A stretch of 41,076 nucleotides of DNA from an uncultured Pelagibacteraceae bacterium (GCA_902540545.1 CACBMY010000001.1:1-41076), one strand, 5' to 3'. Counted from the stretch's first letter, positions 33,193-41,076 are shown. Notes: a model not told the origin generated them from the letters alone. Numbers and translations: made by a program.

Positions 33193-34030
33193 ATTTAAAT
33201 TTTACCAACTCTTCTTGAAATAAATTGTTCATTTTACTTATTAAATTTTCATTAAGTAGTTTCCTGTAATCATTGTCTTTTCCTAAATTAAAAAATTTTA
33301 TTTTTTCGTCAGAACCTTTTTTTGTAATAGCTTCTGAAAAACCATTTTCATCCTCTAGTTTTTTCAAATTATTAAAATTGCAATTATCTACACATTTTAA
33401 TGCTTTTTCTTTTTCAAATTTTTCATCTGATTTAGAAAGTTTATTAATAAAATTAATGACTTGTTTAAGTGTGTTTAATGCATCGGTTTGTAGATCTTCA
33501 TATCTTACAGTTAAAACTGGATATAATTTATTATCTACCCATGATTTCTGATTTAATTTCCAAGAAAAAAGTGCCTGAAAACCTAAAAATCGATCTTTTT
33601 CTTTAGAGACAATTCCTCTTTTTTCATCTGTCATAAATTTAAAAGCCTCATCGACAGAAATTTGATAATGGTTTGATAATGAAGAGATTACATTTCTTGG
33701 ATCTCTTATTATATAAATAACACCTAACGTATTTTCTTTATTAGTAAATTTATTACCTTCTATTTTACAAAGTGCATTATGAGTTTTAAAAAATTTCAAA
33801 CCTTTGGATTGATTAATTTTTTCTTGCTCCTTTATCCAATACTTTGAAGTATCGTGCGGCTGGTTAAATTTATCTAAATACTTTCTAAAATATTTGTTGC
33901 TTGGAAAAGAGTCTATTTTTTCTAAAAGTTCAAAATTAAAATCACCTGTTTCTGAAAAATAGTAATTTGCTATTAAAGATCTCAACCAAGTATTTCCACT
34001 TTTAGGATATGAAGCTAACCAAATTATCAT
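33185..34030 (-). CDS. Sulfotransferase family protein inside the his operon
   Basis: A 281-residue P-loop-like sulfotransferase. The 5'-phosphosulfate-binding motif is IIWLASYPKSGNTWLRSLI at the N-terminus and the 3'-phosphate motif is IYIIRDPRNVISSLSNHY near residue 115, so PAPS is the expected donor. LRYEDL-like VRYEDLQ and the C-terminal KKGS are also family traits. It overlaps hisZ by 4 nt and hisG by 8 nt. The acceptor is unknown; nothing in histidine synthesis needs one, so its position is probably historical or regulatory. Confidence 0.88.
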   Translation of the reverse strand: MIIWLASYPKSGNTWLRSLIANYYFSETGDFNFELLEKIDSFPSNKYFRKYLDKFNQPHDTSKYWIKEQEKINQSKGLKFFKTHNALCKIEGNKFTNKENTLGVIYIIRDPRNVISSLSNHYQISVDEAFKFMTDEKRGIVSKEKDRFLGFQALFSWKLNQKSWVDNKLYPVLTVRYEDLQTDALNTLKQVINFINKLSKSDEKFEKEKALKCVDNCNFNNLKKLEDENGFSEAITKKGSDEKIKFFNLGKDNDYRKLLNENLISKMNNLFQEELVKFKYE

Positions 34031-35082
34031 ATTTTTTCTAAGTTAATAGCAGCTCCAACAGCTGGTATGTTTTTTTTAAAGCCGAGATCTTTAATTAAAG
34101 AATCGTATCTACCACCTCTAATATTTAATTTCTCAGACTTCGATTTAATATCGATCTTAAATACCAAGCCAGTGTAATATTCGAGATGTCTTCCAAAAGA
34201 AGAATTAAATCTAACATTTAATTTATTAATTTTATTTTTAGTTATTGGAAAATAATCATCCTGAACTCTAAGATTAATTTTATTTTTTTTAAAAAATAAA
34301 TTTAACTTTTTAGATGCTTGATTAATAGGACATTCAATTTTTAAGTACTCTTTTAAAATTTTTACAACATTACTACCTTTTTTTGTTCTTCTTGGATCTT
34401 TAATTTTAGTGTCAAATCTAAATAATATTTCTTCTATTGATCTTCCGGCAACTTCTTTTTTTTGATTTCCATTAATCATTTTAGAATATTTTTTTTTGTC
34501 TATTTCTACAATTGTTGGGTCGATATCAGAATTCGTCTCCAATCTTTTTAATAAATCATTAAAATATTTTTCTCTCCAAAAATGACGTTGCAATCTTAAT
34601 TTCCATCTTGCTGGACAATCCAATTTATCTAACAAAAGCCTAAAAATTTCTATGTTACCTATTACTAAATTTCCACTTTTATATTTAATTTTTGATAATG
34701 CTTTAAGTGAAGTTTCTATTATTTTTTTATCATCTTTTTTTTCAGTAAAAGATCCTAATATTTCAAAACCAATTTGACTCCTGATAACAGAATCTTTTTT
34801 ATTTAATCCTTTTCTAAATGCTTGACCACTATAGAAAATTTTTTCACTAGTTTTCTTATTATTATTTAAATATCTAACACAAGATGCAATTGTTAAATCA
34901 GGTCTTAAACAAAGTTCATTACCTAATTGATCATTGAAAGAAAATATAAATCTTTTGAAATTTTCTCCTGACCTTTCCAATATTAAATTCGTGTCAATTA
35001 CTGTATCAAGATCAATATATTTATATCCATTTGACTTAATTACTTTTAAAATATTTTCAGAGAAGTTTTTTGATTTCATCAA
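34027..35082 (-). CDS. hisZ: ATP phosphoribosyltransferase regulatory subunit HisZ
   Basis: A catalytically inactive paralogue of HisRS that completes the HisG-S enzyme and carries histidine feedback. The 351-residue protein has the class II synthetase fold, with LCLRPDLTIASCVRYL (motif 2-like), RKGLNKKDSVIRSQIGFEILG, FGRHLEYYTGLVFKID and NIRGGRYDSLIKDLG. It lacks the anticodon-binding domain. It overlaps the end of hisS by 26 nt; a second in-frame ATG is the next codon. Confidence 0.92.
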   Translation of the reverse strand: MMKSKNFSENILKVIKSNGYKYIDLDTVIDTNLILERSGENFKRFIFSFNDQLGNELCLRPDLTIASCVRYLNNNKKTSEKIFYSGQAFRKGLNKKDSVIRSQIGFEILGSFTEKKDDKKIIETSLKALSKIKYKSGNLVIGNIEIFRLLLDKLDCPARWKLRLQRHFWREKYFNDLLKRLETNSDIDPTIVEIDKKKYSKMINGNQKKEVAGRSIEEILFRFDTKIKDPRRTKKGSNVVKILKEYLKIECPINQASKKLNLFFKKNKINLRVQDDYFPITKNKINKLNVRFNSSFGRHLEYYTGLVFKIDIKSKSEKLNIRGGRYDSLIKDLGFKKNIPAVGAAINLEKI

Positions 35083-36487
35083 TTAGGTTCTCCTTATCAA
35101 ATGTAATTTGAGTATTTTCAGATTTTTTCCATTCTTCTCTAGATAAATTTCTAGATGTTTCTTCTAAATTTGGGACTAATTTTTTTATAGTAATTTTATT
35201 ATTTTTAAATTCATCATCTCCACAAAGAATTACAGCTGGCGAACTTCTTTTATCAGCATATTTTAATTGAGATTTCAAACCTGAATCTCCTAGATAAATT
35301 TCGGATCTTATATTTTGATTTCTAAGTTGTGATAATAATTCATAATAATTAGAGAGATATTTTTTATCTAAAACACATATTATTATTGGTGAATAATTTT
35401 TAACCTCGATTTTGTTTAACTGAACTAATGCGTATAGCAAACGATCAAGGCCTATAGAAACACCTGTTGCGGATAAGTCTACTTTTTTAAACCGTGAAAC
35501 TAAAGAATTATATCTTCCACCTCCACCAACTGATCCAAACTCCACCTCTTGGTTTTTTTGATTTTTAACTTTAAATGTTAAATTTGCCTCAAATATTGGG
35601 CCATCATAATATTCAAGTCCTCTAATAACTTCAGGAGAAAAAATTATTTGATCAAAATTAGATGAATAACTTATTCCATCTAATACTTTATTTAATTCAT
35701 CAATACCATCTTCAACTAATTTGTTTGGTATAGCTGACTTAATTTCATATAAAGATTTCATATTTATAAAACTGACTATTTCTTCAGCTTGATTATCAGA
35801 GAGGTTTGCTCCAATAGTTTTATCACCAGATTTGTCTTCACGTCCTGTTGTTAGCAATTGTTTAACACCCTCAGTTCCAACTCTGTCAAGTTTATCAATT
35901 GCTCTCAAAACAGTAAGTTGTTGTTTGCTTTCTGAAATTTTTAAATTTTCAATAAGTCCTTGAATTAATTTTCTATTACTCAATTTGATTTGATACTGGT
36001 TTTTTTCTAAGCCACAGAAATATAATGTGTCAGCTAAGAGATTGCACATCTCAGCATCTGCTAAAGGATTATTAGATCCAACAATATCACAATCAGCTTG
36101 CGTAAACTCTCTAAATCTACCAGGGCCAGGTTTCTCATTTCGCCATACATTTCCAATTTGATATCTTTTAAAAGGATTTGAGATATTTAAATAATTTTGA
36201 GATACATATCTTGCTAATGGCGCAGTTAAATCATAACGTAATGATATCCAGCTATTATTTTCCTCTTGAAAACCAAATACACCGGAGCTTGGCCTATCTT
36301 CATCTGGTAAAAATTTTCCTATATTTTCTGATATTTCAAAACTTGGGGTTTCTAGCTTAGAAAAACCAAATTTTAAAAAATTTTTTTCAATCTTAGCAAT
36401 TAAATTTTCTTTTAATGCTAATTCTTTACCGTATCTATCAACAAAACCCGAGGGGGTATTTGCAGACAATTTTTTTTCTTTATTCAT
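35057..36487 (-). CDS. hisS: Histidine--tRNA ligase
   Basis: Charges tRNA-His. The start is the ATG at 36487 (MNKEKKLSANTPSGF). A longer frame to 36553 would run into the tRNA-His gene and is rejected. The 476-residue class II enzyme has YDLTAPLARYV, motif 2 IGNVWRNEKPGPGRFREFTQADCDIVG, the HisA-type RGLEYYDGPIFEA, GGGGRYNSL and motif 3 GVSIGLDRLLYAL, plus a C-terminal anticodon domain. This is the alphaproteobacterial type, matching a tRNA-His that lacks G-1. It begins only 4 nt after the tRNA CCA end and has no Shine-Dalgarno. Confidence 0.95.
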   Translation of the reverse strand: MNKEKKLSANTPSGFVDRYGKELALKENLIAKIEKNFLKFGFSKLETPSFEISENIGKFLPDEDRPSSGVFGFQEENNSWISLRYDLTAPLARYVSQNYLNISNPFKRYQIGNVWRNEKPGPGRFREFTQADCDIVGSNNPLADAEMCNLLADTLYFCGLEKNQYQIKLSNRKLIQGLIENLKISESKQQLTVLRAIDKLDRVGTEGVKQLLTTGREDKSGDKTIGANLSDNQAEEIVSFINMKSLYEIKSAIPNKLVEDGIDELNKVLDGISYSSNFDQIIFSPEVIRGLEYYDGPIFEANLTFKVKNQKNQEVEFGSVGGGGRYNSLVSRFKKVDLSATGVSIGLDRLLYALVQLNKIEVKNYSPIIICVLDKKYLSNYYELLSQLRNQNIRSEIYLGDSGLKSQLKYADKRSSPAVILCGDDEFKNNKITIKKLVPNLEETSRNLSREEWKKSENTQITFDKENLIDEIKKLL

Positions 36488-36491
36488 TTTT

Positions 36492-36568
36492 TGGTACACG
36501 GGGACAGATTCGAACTGTCGACCTTCGGTTCCACAAACCGCTGCTCTAACCAACTGAGCTACCCGTGC
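36492..36568 (-). tRNA. tRNA-His (anticodon GTG)
   Basis: A 77-nt cloverleaf with encoded CCA. The acceptor is GCACGGG/CCCGTGT (one G-U pair at 1-72), then the D arm GCTC/GAGC, anticodon loop TTGTGGA, and T arm GACAG-TTCGAAT-CTGTC. The discriminator is A73. The base before position 1 is A, so no G-1 is encoded, unlike most tRNA-His genes but like one group of alphaproteobacteria. The anticodon stem has a G27-A43 mismatch. Probably cotranscribed with hisS. Confidence 0.96.
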
Positions 36569-36580
36569 TCCTTCTACTGT

Positions 36581-36600
36581 TTTATACTAAATGTGGATAA
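36581..36600 (-). promoter_or_regulatory. Candidate tRNA-His promoter with a DnaA box in the spacer
   Basis: TATAAA (36581-36586, minus strand) lies 12 nt before the mature tRNA-His 5' end and is a likely -10. Directly upstream, TTATCCACA (36592-36600) is a perfect DnaA consensus box falling between -10 and -35. Whether DnaA binds is untested. Confidence 0.35.
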
Positions 36601-36740
36601 AATTAAATTTATAAATAATTAAATAGCTAGCTTGCAGCCAGCATGAAAATGATGTCTGTGAGTTTCTCTTTTAATAATAACGAATTTATTCATTGCTGTG
36701 TAATTAGCATTTTTTTTTTTAAATGCAAGCAAGAAAAGGC

Positions 36741-36789
36741 TTTGTACAGGAATAGCTATGTTTTTTAATATATCCTATTCCTATACAAA
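36741..36789 (-). terminator. 15-bp stem-loop after cspA
   Basis: TTTGTATAGGAATAG (36789-36775 on the minus strand) and CTATTCCTGTACAAA (36755-36741) pair over 15 bp with one G-U and a 19-nt loop. The stem starts 23 nt after the cspA stop. No clean U-tract follows, so it may be a processing or stabilising 3' structure rather than a true intrinsic terminator. A second small palindrome (GCAT, T run, AAATGC at 36707-36726) lies beyond it. Confidence 0.45.
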
Positions 36790-36812
36790 TATTTTTGATG
36801 AATTAAATTTTA

Positions 36813-37025
36813 TTAACCTAATTTTTTCAAATTTACAGCGCTTGGACCTTTTTCGCCATCTTGAATTTCAAATTCTATAGCATCGTTTTCATTCAAAAAT
36901 CTTAGCCCAGCTTCTCTAACTGCACTCGCATGAACGAAACAATCTTTTTCTCCGTCTTCTCTTTCAATAAAACCGTAGCCCTTCTTACCGTTGAACCACT
37001 TTACTTTGCCTTTTAATGTACTCAT
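36813..37025 (-). CDS. cspA: Cold shock protein (CspA family)
   Basis: A 70-residue OB-fold RNA chaperone. Nucleic-acid motifs are RNP1 KGYGFIE and RNP2 DCFVHASAV (family usually DVFVH). The start [15 protein letters not shown] is typical. A TATAAT on the minus strand 35-40 bp upstream, in an ATTATATAATAAC context, implies a short leader containing no long cold-shock thermosensor. It stands as its own unit between the two tRNA genes. The 115 bp upstream holds a small AGCTATTTATAGCT palindrome. Confidence 0.95.
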   Translation of the reverse strand: MSTLKGKVKWFNGKKGYGFIEREDGEKDCFVHASAVREAGLRFLNENDAIEFEIQDGEKGPSAVNLKKLG

Positions 37026-37140
37026 ACTTTAGTTACTCTTTCTTTGTTATTATATAATTAGCTATAAATAGCTGATGGATAGGTATTAGATTTTAATTTT
37101 GAATGCAAGCATAATGATGGATATTAATACCACATGGGAG

Positions 37141-37216
37141 TGGTGGCTTCGGCGGGACTCGAACCAGCGACACAAGCCTTTTCAGGGCTCTGCTCTACCA
37201 ACTGAGCTACGAAGCC
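37141..37216 (-). tRNA. tRNA-Phe (anticodon GAA)
   Basis: A 76-nt cloverleaf with encoded CCA: acceptor GGCTTCG/CGAAGCC, D arm GCTC/GAGC, anticodon stem GAGCC/GGCTT with loop CTGAAAA, T loop TTCGAGT, discriminator A73. The T stem GCTGG/CCCGC has one U51-C63 mismatch. Its 5' end is 3 nt after the infA stop, so it is probably made by processing of the infA mRNA tail. Confidence 0.96.
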
Positions 37217-37219
37217 AAA

Positions 37220-37435
37220 TTAAGATCTAAAAATTATACGACCCTTCGATAGATCGTATGGAGAGACTTCTAATTTTACTCTATCACCTTGTAAAACACG
37301 AATACGATTTTTTCTAAGTTTTCCTGCTGTGTGAGCTGTAACGTTATGACCATTGTCTAGTTTAACTCTAAACATAGCATTAGGAAGAAGATCTGTTACT
37401 ACACCTTCAAACTCCAACGTATCCTGTTTACCCAA
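37220..37435 (-). CDS. infA: Translation initiation factor IF-1
   Basis: A 71-residue S1/OB-fold factor that blocks the A site during initiation. Typical sequence includes [41 protein letters not shown] and [18 protein letters not shown]. It lies 4 bp after hisD and 3 bp before tRNA-Phe in one minus-strand operon. Confidence 0.97.
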   Translation of the reverse strand: MGKQDTLEFEGVVTDLLPNAMFRVKLDNGHNVTAHTAGKLRKNRIRVLQGDRVKLEVSPYDLSKGRIIFRS

Positions 37436-37439
37436 ATTA

Positions 37440-38702
37440 TTATCTCCTCATTCTTGATCTTATACTTAAAGCATGACCATATAATTCTTCATACTCTGCG
37501 AGATGTGTAGCGGATTCTCCTATTTTCTCAACACCTTTTTTAGATAGAGTTATATAGCTAATTTTTTTGTAAAATTCGTTAACGTTCAATCCTGACGCAA
37601 ACTTTGCGGATCCAAAAGTTGGTAAGACATGATTTGTGCCAGCATTATAATCCGTAACAGCCATGGGTGAATATTTACCAATACAAACACTTCCAACGTT
37701 TATTATTTTATTAATTATTTTATCTGGTTTTGAAATATTTACTTCTAAGTGCTCTGGAGCTATTTCATTTATTGAATTAATTATATCTGAATTTTTTTTT
37801 GCAAGAATTGCTAAACCATTATTTTTTAGACTTCTAAAAGCTATAGATCTTCTTGGTAATTTTTTTATTTTTTCTTTAATTTGTTGTTGAAATACTTTTA
37901 TCAATTTTAAATCTTTTGAAATTAGAATACATTGCGAATTTTCGTCATGTTCTGCTTGTCCTATCATTGATGTTAGCACATCTTCTATTTTAGTTTTATT
38001 ATCTGCTAATATTGTTATTTCTGAAGGACCAGCAACCATAGACTCTATACCTACCTCACCAAATAATTCTTTTTTAGCTGCAGCAACAAAAATATTTCCA
38101 GGTCCAACAATTTTATTTACTTTCTGAATATAGGCCAAACTTGCAATAGCCTGCGCGCCACCCATGGAATATATTTCATTAATTCCAACTTTCTGTGCAG
38201 CATATAAAACAGCTGGATTTAATTTTCCATTAAGTTTAGGGTTAGCCAAAACAATTCTTTTAACACCAGCAATTTTGGCAGGTATAGAATTCATAAGCAA
38301 TGTTGAAGGTAAATTTGCAGGGACATAAATACCTACAGATTTTAATGGCACGTATTTATAAGCAAGTTTGTTGTTATATTTATCTTTATAATAAATATCT
38401 TTTCTGCGCTGTTTTTTATGAAAATTGAAAATCCTACTATATGCTAAATCTATCGATTTTTTTATTTTATTATCAAGTGATTTAATTGAAGTTTTTAATT
38501 CATTTTCTTTAATTTTAATTGACTTGTTATTGCTAAATTTTTTTTCATATTTTAACAATGCTTTGTTCTTATTTACTTTTACATCTTTGAGAATTCTTTT
38601 TACTATAGTTGTATCAATATTTTTTCCAGATCTTCTCGAATCCAAAAAGTTTATTAATTTTGTTTGATAATTTTTACTTTTAGCATCTAAAAACCTAATC
38701 AT
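37440..38702 (-). CDS. hisD: Histidinol dehydrogenase
   Basis: Oxidises histidinol to histidine in two NAD-dependent steps. The 420-residue protein has [70 protein letters not shown] (zinc-ligand region), APEHLEV and [13 protein letters not shown]. It is apart from the hisG/Z/S cluster, in the murA-DUF2948-hisD order common in alphaproteobacteria. It overlaps the DUF2948 gene by 8 nt. Confidence 0.96.
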   Translation of the reverse strand: MIRFLDAKSKNYQTKLINFLDSRRSGKNIDTTIVKRILKDVKVNKNKALLKYEKKFSNNKSIKIKENELKTSIKSLDNKIKKSIDLAYSRIFNFHKKQRRKDIYYKDKYNNKLAYKYVPLKSVGIYVPANLPSTLLMNSIPAKIAGVKRIVLANPKLNGKLNPAVLYAAQKVGINEIYSMGGAQAIASLAYIQKVNKIVGPGNIFVAAAKKELFGEVGIESMVAGPSEITILADNKTKIEDVLTSMIGQAEHDENSQCILISKDLKLIKVFQQQIKEKIKKLPRRSIAFRSLKNNGLAILAKKNSDIINSINEIAPEHLEVNISKPDKIINKIINVGSVCIGKYSPMAVTDYNAGTNHVLPTFGSAKFASGLNVNEFYKKISYITLSKKGVEKIGESATHLAEYEELYGHALSIRSRMRR

Positions 38703-39087
38703 TTTTAATTTTTTGATCCTCCAATGTTACATCAATAACTTCTGTGGACAGTGTTATAATTCTATTTTTTGAAAATAACAGAACTATTTCAAAATTTTCC
38801 TTTTTTTTAAAAATATCAATTGCGAATAACTCTAAAGTTAAATCTGAATTGTACTGGTCAATGTTTTTAGACTTGGAACTTTCAATAAATTCAAATTTTA
38901 CAACACTATTAATAGCTTTACCACTATCTGTTTCCTTATCCGTTCTTAAAATAGAAAGTAAAAAAATTTTTGTGGATGGTAAATATTTTATATCAGAAAT
39001 TTTGACTTTAGCTTCTGCGCATATTGCTGATATAATTTGTAAGTCATCCGGAGATTGAGCAATTACTTTTTTTAAAAAACTATTCAC
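38695..39087 (-). CDS. DUF2948 family protein
   Basis: A 130-residue alphaproteobacterial protein of unknown function, recognised mainly by its position between murA and hisD and by the family-like SPDDLQIISAICAEAKVKISDIKYLPSTKIF. The start is GTG at 39087, overlapping the murA TAG by 1 nt. It is mostly beta-strand-like with a charged tail ([11 protein letters not shown]). No catalytic motif is visible. Confidence 0.75.
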   Translation of the reverse strand: MNSFLKKVIAQSPDDLQIISAICAEAKVKISDIKYLPSTKIFLLSILRTDKETDSGKAINSVVKFEFIESSKSKNIDQYNSDLTLELFAIDIFKKKENFEIVLLFSKNRIITLSTEVIDVTLEDQKIKND

Positions 39088-40349
39088 TAAGATATTCTTT
39101 TAATTTTTACCCCAATTTTTTTTAATTTATTCTCAATTTTTTCATAACCTCGGTCTAAATGATACACTCTATTTATTATAGTTGTTCCTTTCGAAATAAA
39201 AGCTGCTAAAACCAAAGCTACTGATGCCCTTAAATCACTAGACATTAACTCTGCGCCCTCTAGATTATTAGTTCCTTCAATAATTGCCTTGTTGCCTTTA
39301 ATATTGATTTTTGCACCTAATCTTTTTAATTCTGGAACATGCATAAATCTGTTTTCAAATATATTTTCTTCTATTGTGCTTTTCCCATTTGCTCTAGTTA
39401 ATAATACCATCATTTGAGCCTGCAAATCGGTTGGGAAATTTGGATATTCTCCAGTTTTTAAAAATTCTAAACTTCTAATTTTTTTTGGTCCCCTAATTTG
39501 AATTGTATTTTTTGTGGTTTTTATATTTGCACCAATTTTTTTTAGTAAATTGATTTCTGTATCAATAATTTTTGGCTCAAAGTTTTTAATTTTTAATTTT
39601 CCACCATTCAAACATGCAGCAACACAAAAAGTGCCCGCTTCAATTCTATCATTCATGACGGAGTAAGTTATACTTTTTAAAATTTTAACACCCTCTATTT
39701 TTAAGGTTCTTTTACCGATCCATTTAATCTTAGCACCAGCTGTTTTAAGAAAATTTGTCAGATCCTTGATCTCAGGCTCTATAGCACAATTCTTTATTGT
39801 TGTTATTCCTTTTGCAAGACAAGCAGCAAGAATTAAATTTTCGCTTGCTCCAACAGATATTTTTGAAAATCTTATTTCTGAACCAACTAATCCCTCTTGA
39901 GCTTTTGCATTAACATATCCTTTTTCAATTTGAATTTTAACACCTAACTTTGATATAGCTTTTAAATGTATATCTATTGGTCTTACTCCTATGCTGCAAC
40001 CACCCGGACTGCTTACTTTTGCTTTTTTATTTTTTGCCAATAAAGGGCCAAGGACTAATATTCCTGCTCTCATTGTTTTAACTAGAGAATAAGGTGCAAA
40101 AAAATTATTTTTCTTCCCTTTTGAAATTGTCGCAATTTTTTTATTATTTTTAAAACTAATTTTTTTTCCTAATGATTTTAATAAATTTAACATTGTATCT
40201 ATATCTTTAACTCGCGGAAGGTTTTTTATAGTTACAGATTTATCAAAAAGTAATGTGGCAGCAAGTATTGGTAGGGCAGCATTTTTACTTCCAGAAATTG
40301 ATACCTCTCCTCTGATCTTAGAGGGACCATTAATTTTAAATTTATCCAT
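39087..40349 (-). CDS. murA: UDP-N-acetylglucosamine 1-carboxyvinyltransferase
   Basis: Commits UDP-GlcNAc to peptidoglycan using PEP. The 420-residue protein has GSKNAALPILAATLL, the PEP-reactive Cys in SPGGCSIGVRPIDIHLK (the fosfomycin target in the family; Cys present), GASENLILAACLAKG, FPTDLQAQMMVLLT and SSDLRASVALVLAAFI. One bp separates it from dcd. It implies a cell wall, consistent with LPS and free-living life. Confidence 0.97.
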   Translation of the reverse strand: MDKFKINGPSKIRGEVSISGSKNAALPILAATLLFDKSVTIKNLPRVKDIDTMLNLLKSLGKKISFKNNKKIATISKGKKNNFFAPYSLVKTMRAGILVLGPLLAKNKKAKVSSPGGCSIGVRPIDIHLKAISKLGVKIQIEKGYVNAKAQEGLVGSEIRFSKISVGASENLILAACLAKGITTIKNCAIEPEIKDLTNFLKTAGAKIKWIGKRTLKIEGVKILKSITYSVMNDRIEAGTFCVAACLNGGKLKIKNFEPKIIDTEINLLKKIGANIKTTKNTIQIRGPKKIRSLEFLKTGEYPNFPTDLQAQMMVLLTRANGKSTIEENIFENRFMHVPELKRLGAKINIKGNKAIIEGTNNLEGAELMSSDLRASVALVLAAFISKGTTIINRVYHLDRGYEKIENKLKKIGVKIKRIS

Positions 40350-40350
40350 T

Positions 40351-40905
40351 TTAAATTTTGGGAAGCGTTACCCCTTTTTGACCCATGTATTTTCCATTTC
40401 TGTCAGCATATGAGACATCAGGTTTTTCATTCCCTTTTAAAAAAATAAATTGAGCCACGCCTTCATTTGCATAGATTTTGGCTGGTAATGGAGTTGTGTT
40501 AGAAAATTCAAGGGTCACATGGCCTTCCCATCCTGGTTCTAAAGGTGTTACATTAACAATTATTCCGCATCTGGCATATGTCGACTTACCTAGACAAATA
40601 ACCAAGACATCGCTAGGGATTTTAAAATATTCAACTGTTCTTGCTAAAACAAAAGAATTTGGTGGAATAATACATTCATTAGATTTTTTTGTTACAAAAT
40701 TTGTTGGTTTAAAATTTTTTGGATCTACAATTTCAGAATTAACATTAGTGAATATTTTAAACTCATTAGATACTCTCGCATCGTAACCGTATGAAGAAAC
40801 ACCAAATGAAATTTTTCCTTCCCTTATTTGTTTATCTTCAAATGGTGAAATCATTTCTTGTTCTTTTGCCATTTTAATTATCCACTTATCTGATTGTACT
40901 GACAT
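40351..40905 (-). CDS. dcd: dCTP deaminase
   Basis: Converts dCTP to dUTP for dTTP synthesis. The 184-residue trimeric enzyme shows [29 protein letters not shown], and the active-site run [20 protein letters not shown] followed by [13 protein letters not shown]. The ATG directly follows the stop of the small ORF upstream (TAAATG). Confidence 0.96.
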   Translation of the reverse strand: MSVQSDKWIIKMAKEQEMISPFEDKQIREGKISFGVSSYGYDARVSNEFKIFTNVNSEIVDPKNFKPTNFVTKKSNECIIPPNSFVLARTVEYFKIPSDVLVICLGKSTYARCGIIVNVTPLEPGWEGHVTLEFSNTTPLPAKIYANEGVAQFIFLKGNEKPDVSYADRNGKYMGQKGVTLPKI

Positions 40906-41007
40906 TTATTTATTTTTTTTGTTTTTTCTTTGAAAAATTTTTCTTTTTCTTAAATTTTTACGCAAAGCTTCTTCGAGTTTAGCTTTTTTATACTTCTTCC
41001 TATCCAT
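40906..41007 (-). CDS. Small basic protein, 33 aa
   Basis: ATG at 41007 opens a 33-residue frame (MDRKKYKKAKLEEALRKNL, then RKRKIFQRKNKKNK) ending directly at the dcd start codon. About half the residues are Lys or Arg. The EALRKNLRKRK core looks like a short amphipathic helix, similar in style to small basic proteins seen in alphaproteobacteria, but I cannot name a family. Tight placement between two coding frames argues that it is translated. Confidence 0.55.
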   Translation of the reverse strand: MDRKKYKKAKLEEALRKNLRKRKIFQRKNKKNK

Positions 41008-41012
41008 CTTAA

Positions 41013-41076
41013 TTACTTTTTATCTGGATTGGTAAGGTGATCTAAAGTTATTACTTGGTCAATTGGTATTGTTTTA
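41013..41076 (-). CDS. 3' end of an unidentified gene
   Basis: The last 20 codons of a minus-strand frame that enters from beyond the window end as KTIPIDQVITLDHLTNPDKK and stops at 41013-41015, five bp before the small basic ORF. The visible part is too short to identify. It probably belongs to the dcd operon. Confidence 0.45.
   Translation of the reverse strand, partial: KTIPIDQVITLDHLTNPDKK

Noticed and set aside
36488..36553. N-terminal extension of hisS starting MVRAAVCGTEG
   Set aside because: It is translated from the complement of the tRNA-His gene; the HisRS homology begins after MNKEKKLSANTPSGF at 36487.
36642..36770. Plus-strand ORF of about 42 codons (MKMMSVSFSF...)
   Set aside because: It is antisense to the cspA 3' region and runs through a T11 tract and the hairpin; no family resemblance.
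1..41076. CRISPR arrays, insertion sequences, tandem repeats, replication origin
   Set aside because: No regularly spaced repeats, transposase motifs or DnaA-box clusters were found; single DnaA boxes are not enough to call an origin.

Overview
The window is a very AT-rich, densely packed chromosomal segment from a streamlined alphaproteobacterium, most likely SAR11 (Pelagibacterales) or a close relative. Supports: a GcrA regulator; classic alphaproteobacterial gene orders (ffs-dnaX-ybaB-recR; rpsA-ihfB-pyrF-trpFBA-accD-folC-trxA; murA-DUF2948-hisD-infA); an alphaproteobacterial-type HisRS with a tRNA-His lacking an encoded G-1; short HisG plus HisZ; and overlaps at most gene junctions. No non-coding stretch reaches 300 bases. 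I see no transposase, integrase, phage structural gene or CRISPR array.

Layout. 1-4900: argJ (3' end beyond the window), divergent secA, convergent accA with a C-terminal hydrophobic tail. 5000-9800: malate synthase G (plus), then on the minus strand SRP RNA, dnaX, ybaB, recR. 9850-14140: kdsB and pheA (minus), cycM (plus), argD-argF (minus). 14300-16050: gcrA (plus), a SHOCT protein and an NDUFA9-like SDR (minus). 16060-28650: one long plus-strand run, nrnC-kdsD-lptC-lptB-aroA-cmk-rpsA-ihfB-pyrF-trpF-trpB-trpA-accD-folC. 28650-32370: minus-strand trxA, exonuclease I, PD-(D/E)XK nuclease, RmuC. 32500-36570: tRNA-His-hisS-hisZ-sulfotransferase-hisG (minus). 36800-41076: cspA, and a minus operon of (unknown 3' end)-small basic ORF-dcd-murA-DUF2948-hisD-infA-tRNA-Phe.

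The genes serve core growth: arginine, histidine, tryptophan and aromatic synthesis, fatty-acid initiation (accA, accD), folate and nucleotides, KDO/LPS synthesis and export, protein export (SecA, SRP), translation, and replication/repair.

The most interesting points are: a TrpB in the right operon position with many altered active-site motifs; a trpF split by an apparent 1-nt frameshift; an A12 tract in dnaX where slippage in either direction would end translation at once and give a gamma-like protein; a tRNA-His whose 3' end lies 4 nt from the hisS start; a tail-anchored AccA; a nuclease cluster where many alphaproteobacteria carry addAB; a sulfotransferase inside the his operon; missing P-loop residues in Cmk and FolC; and a malate synthase leader without the glycine riboswitch described in SAR11.
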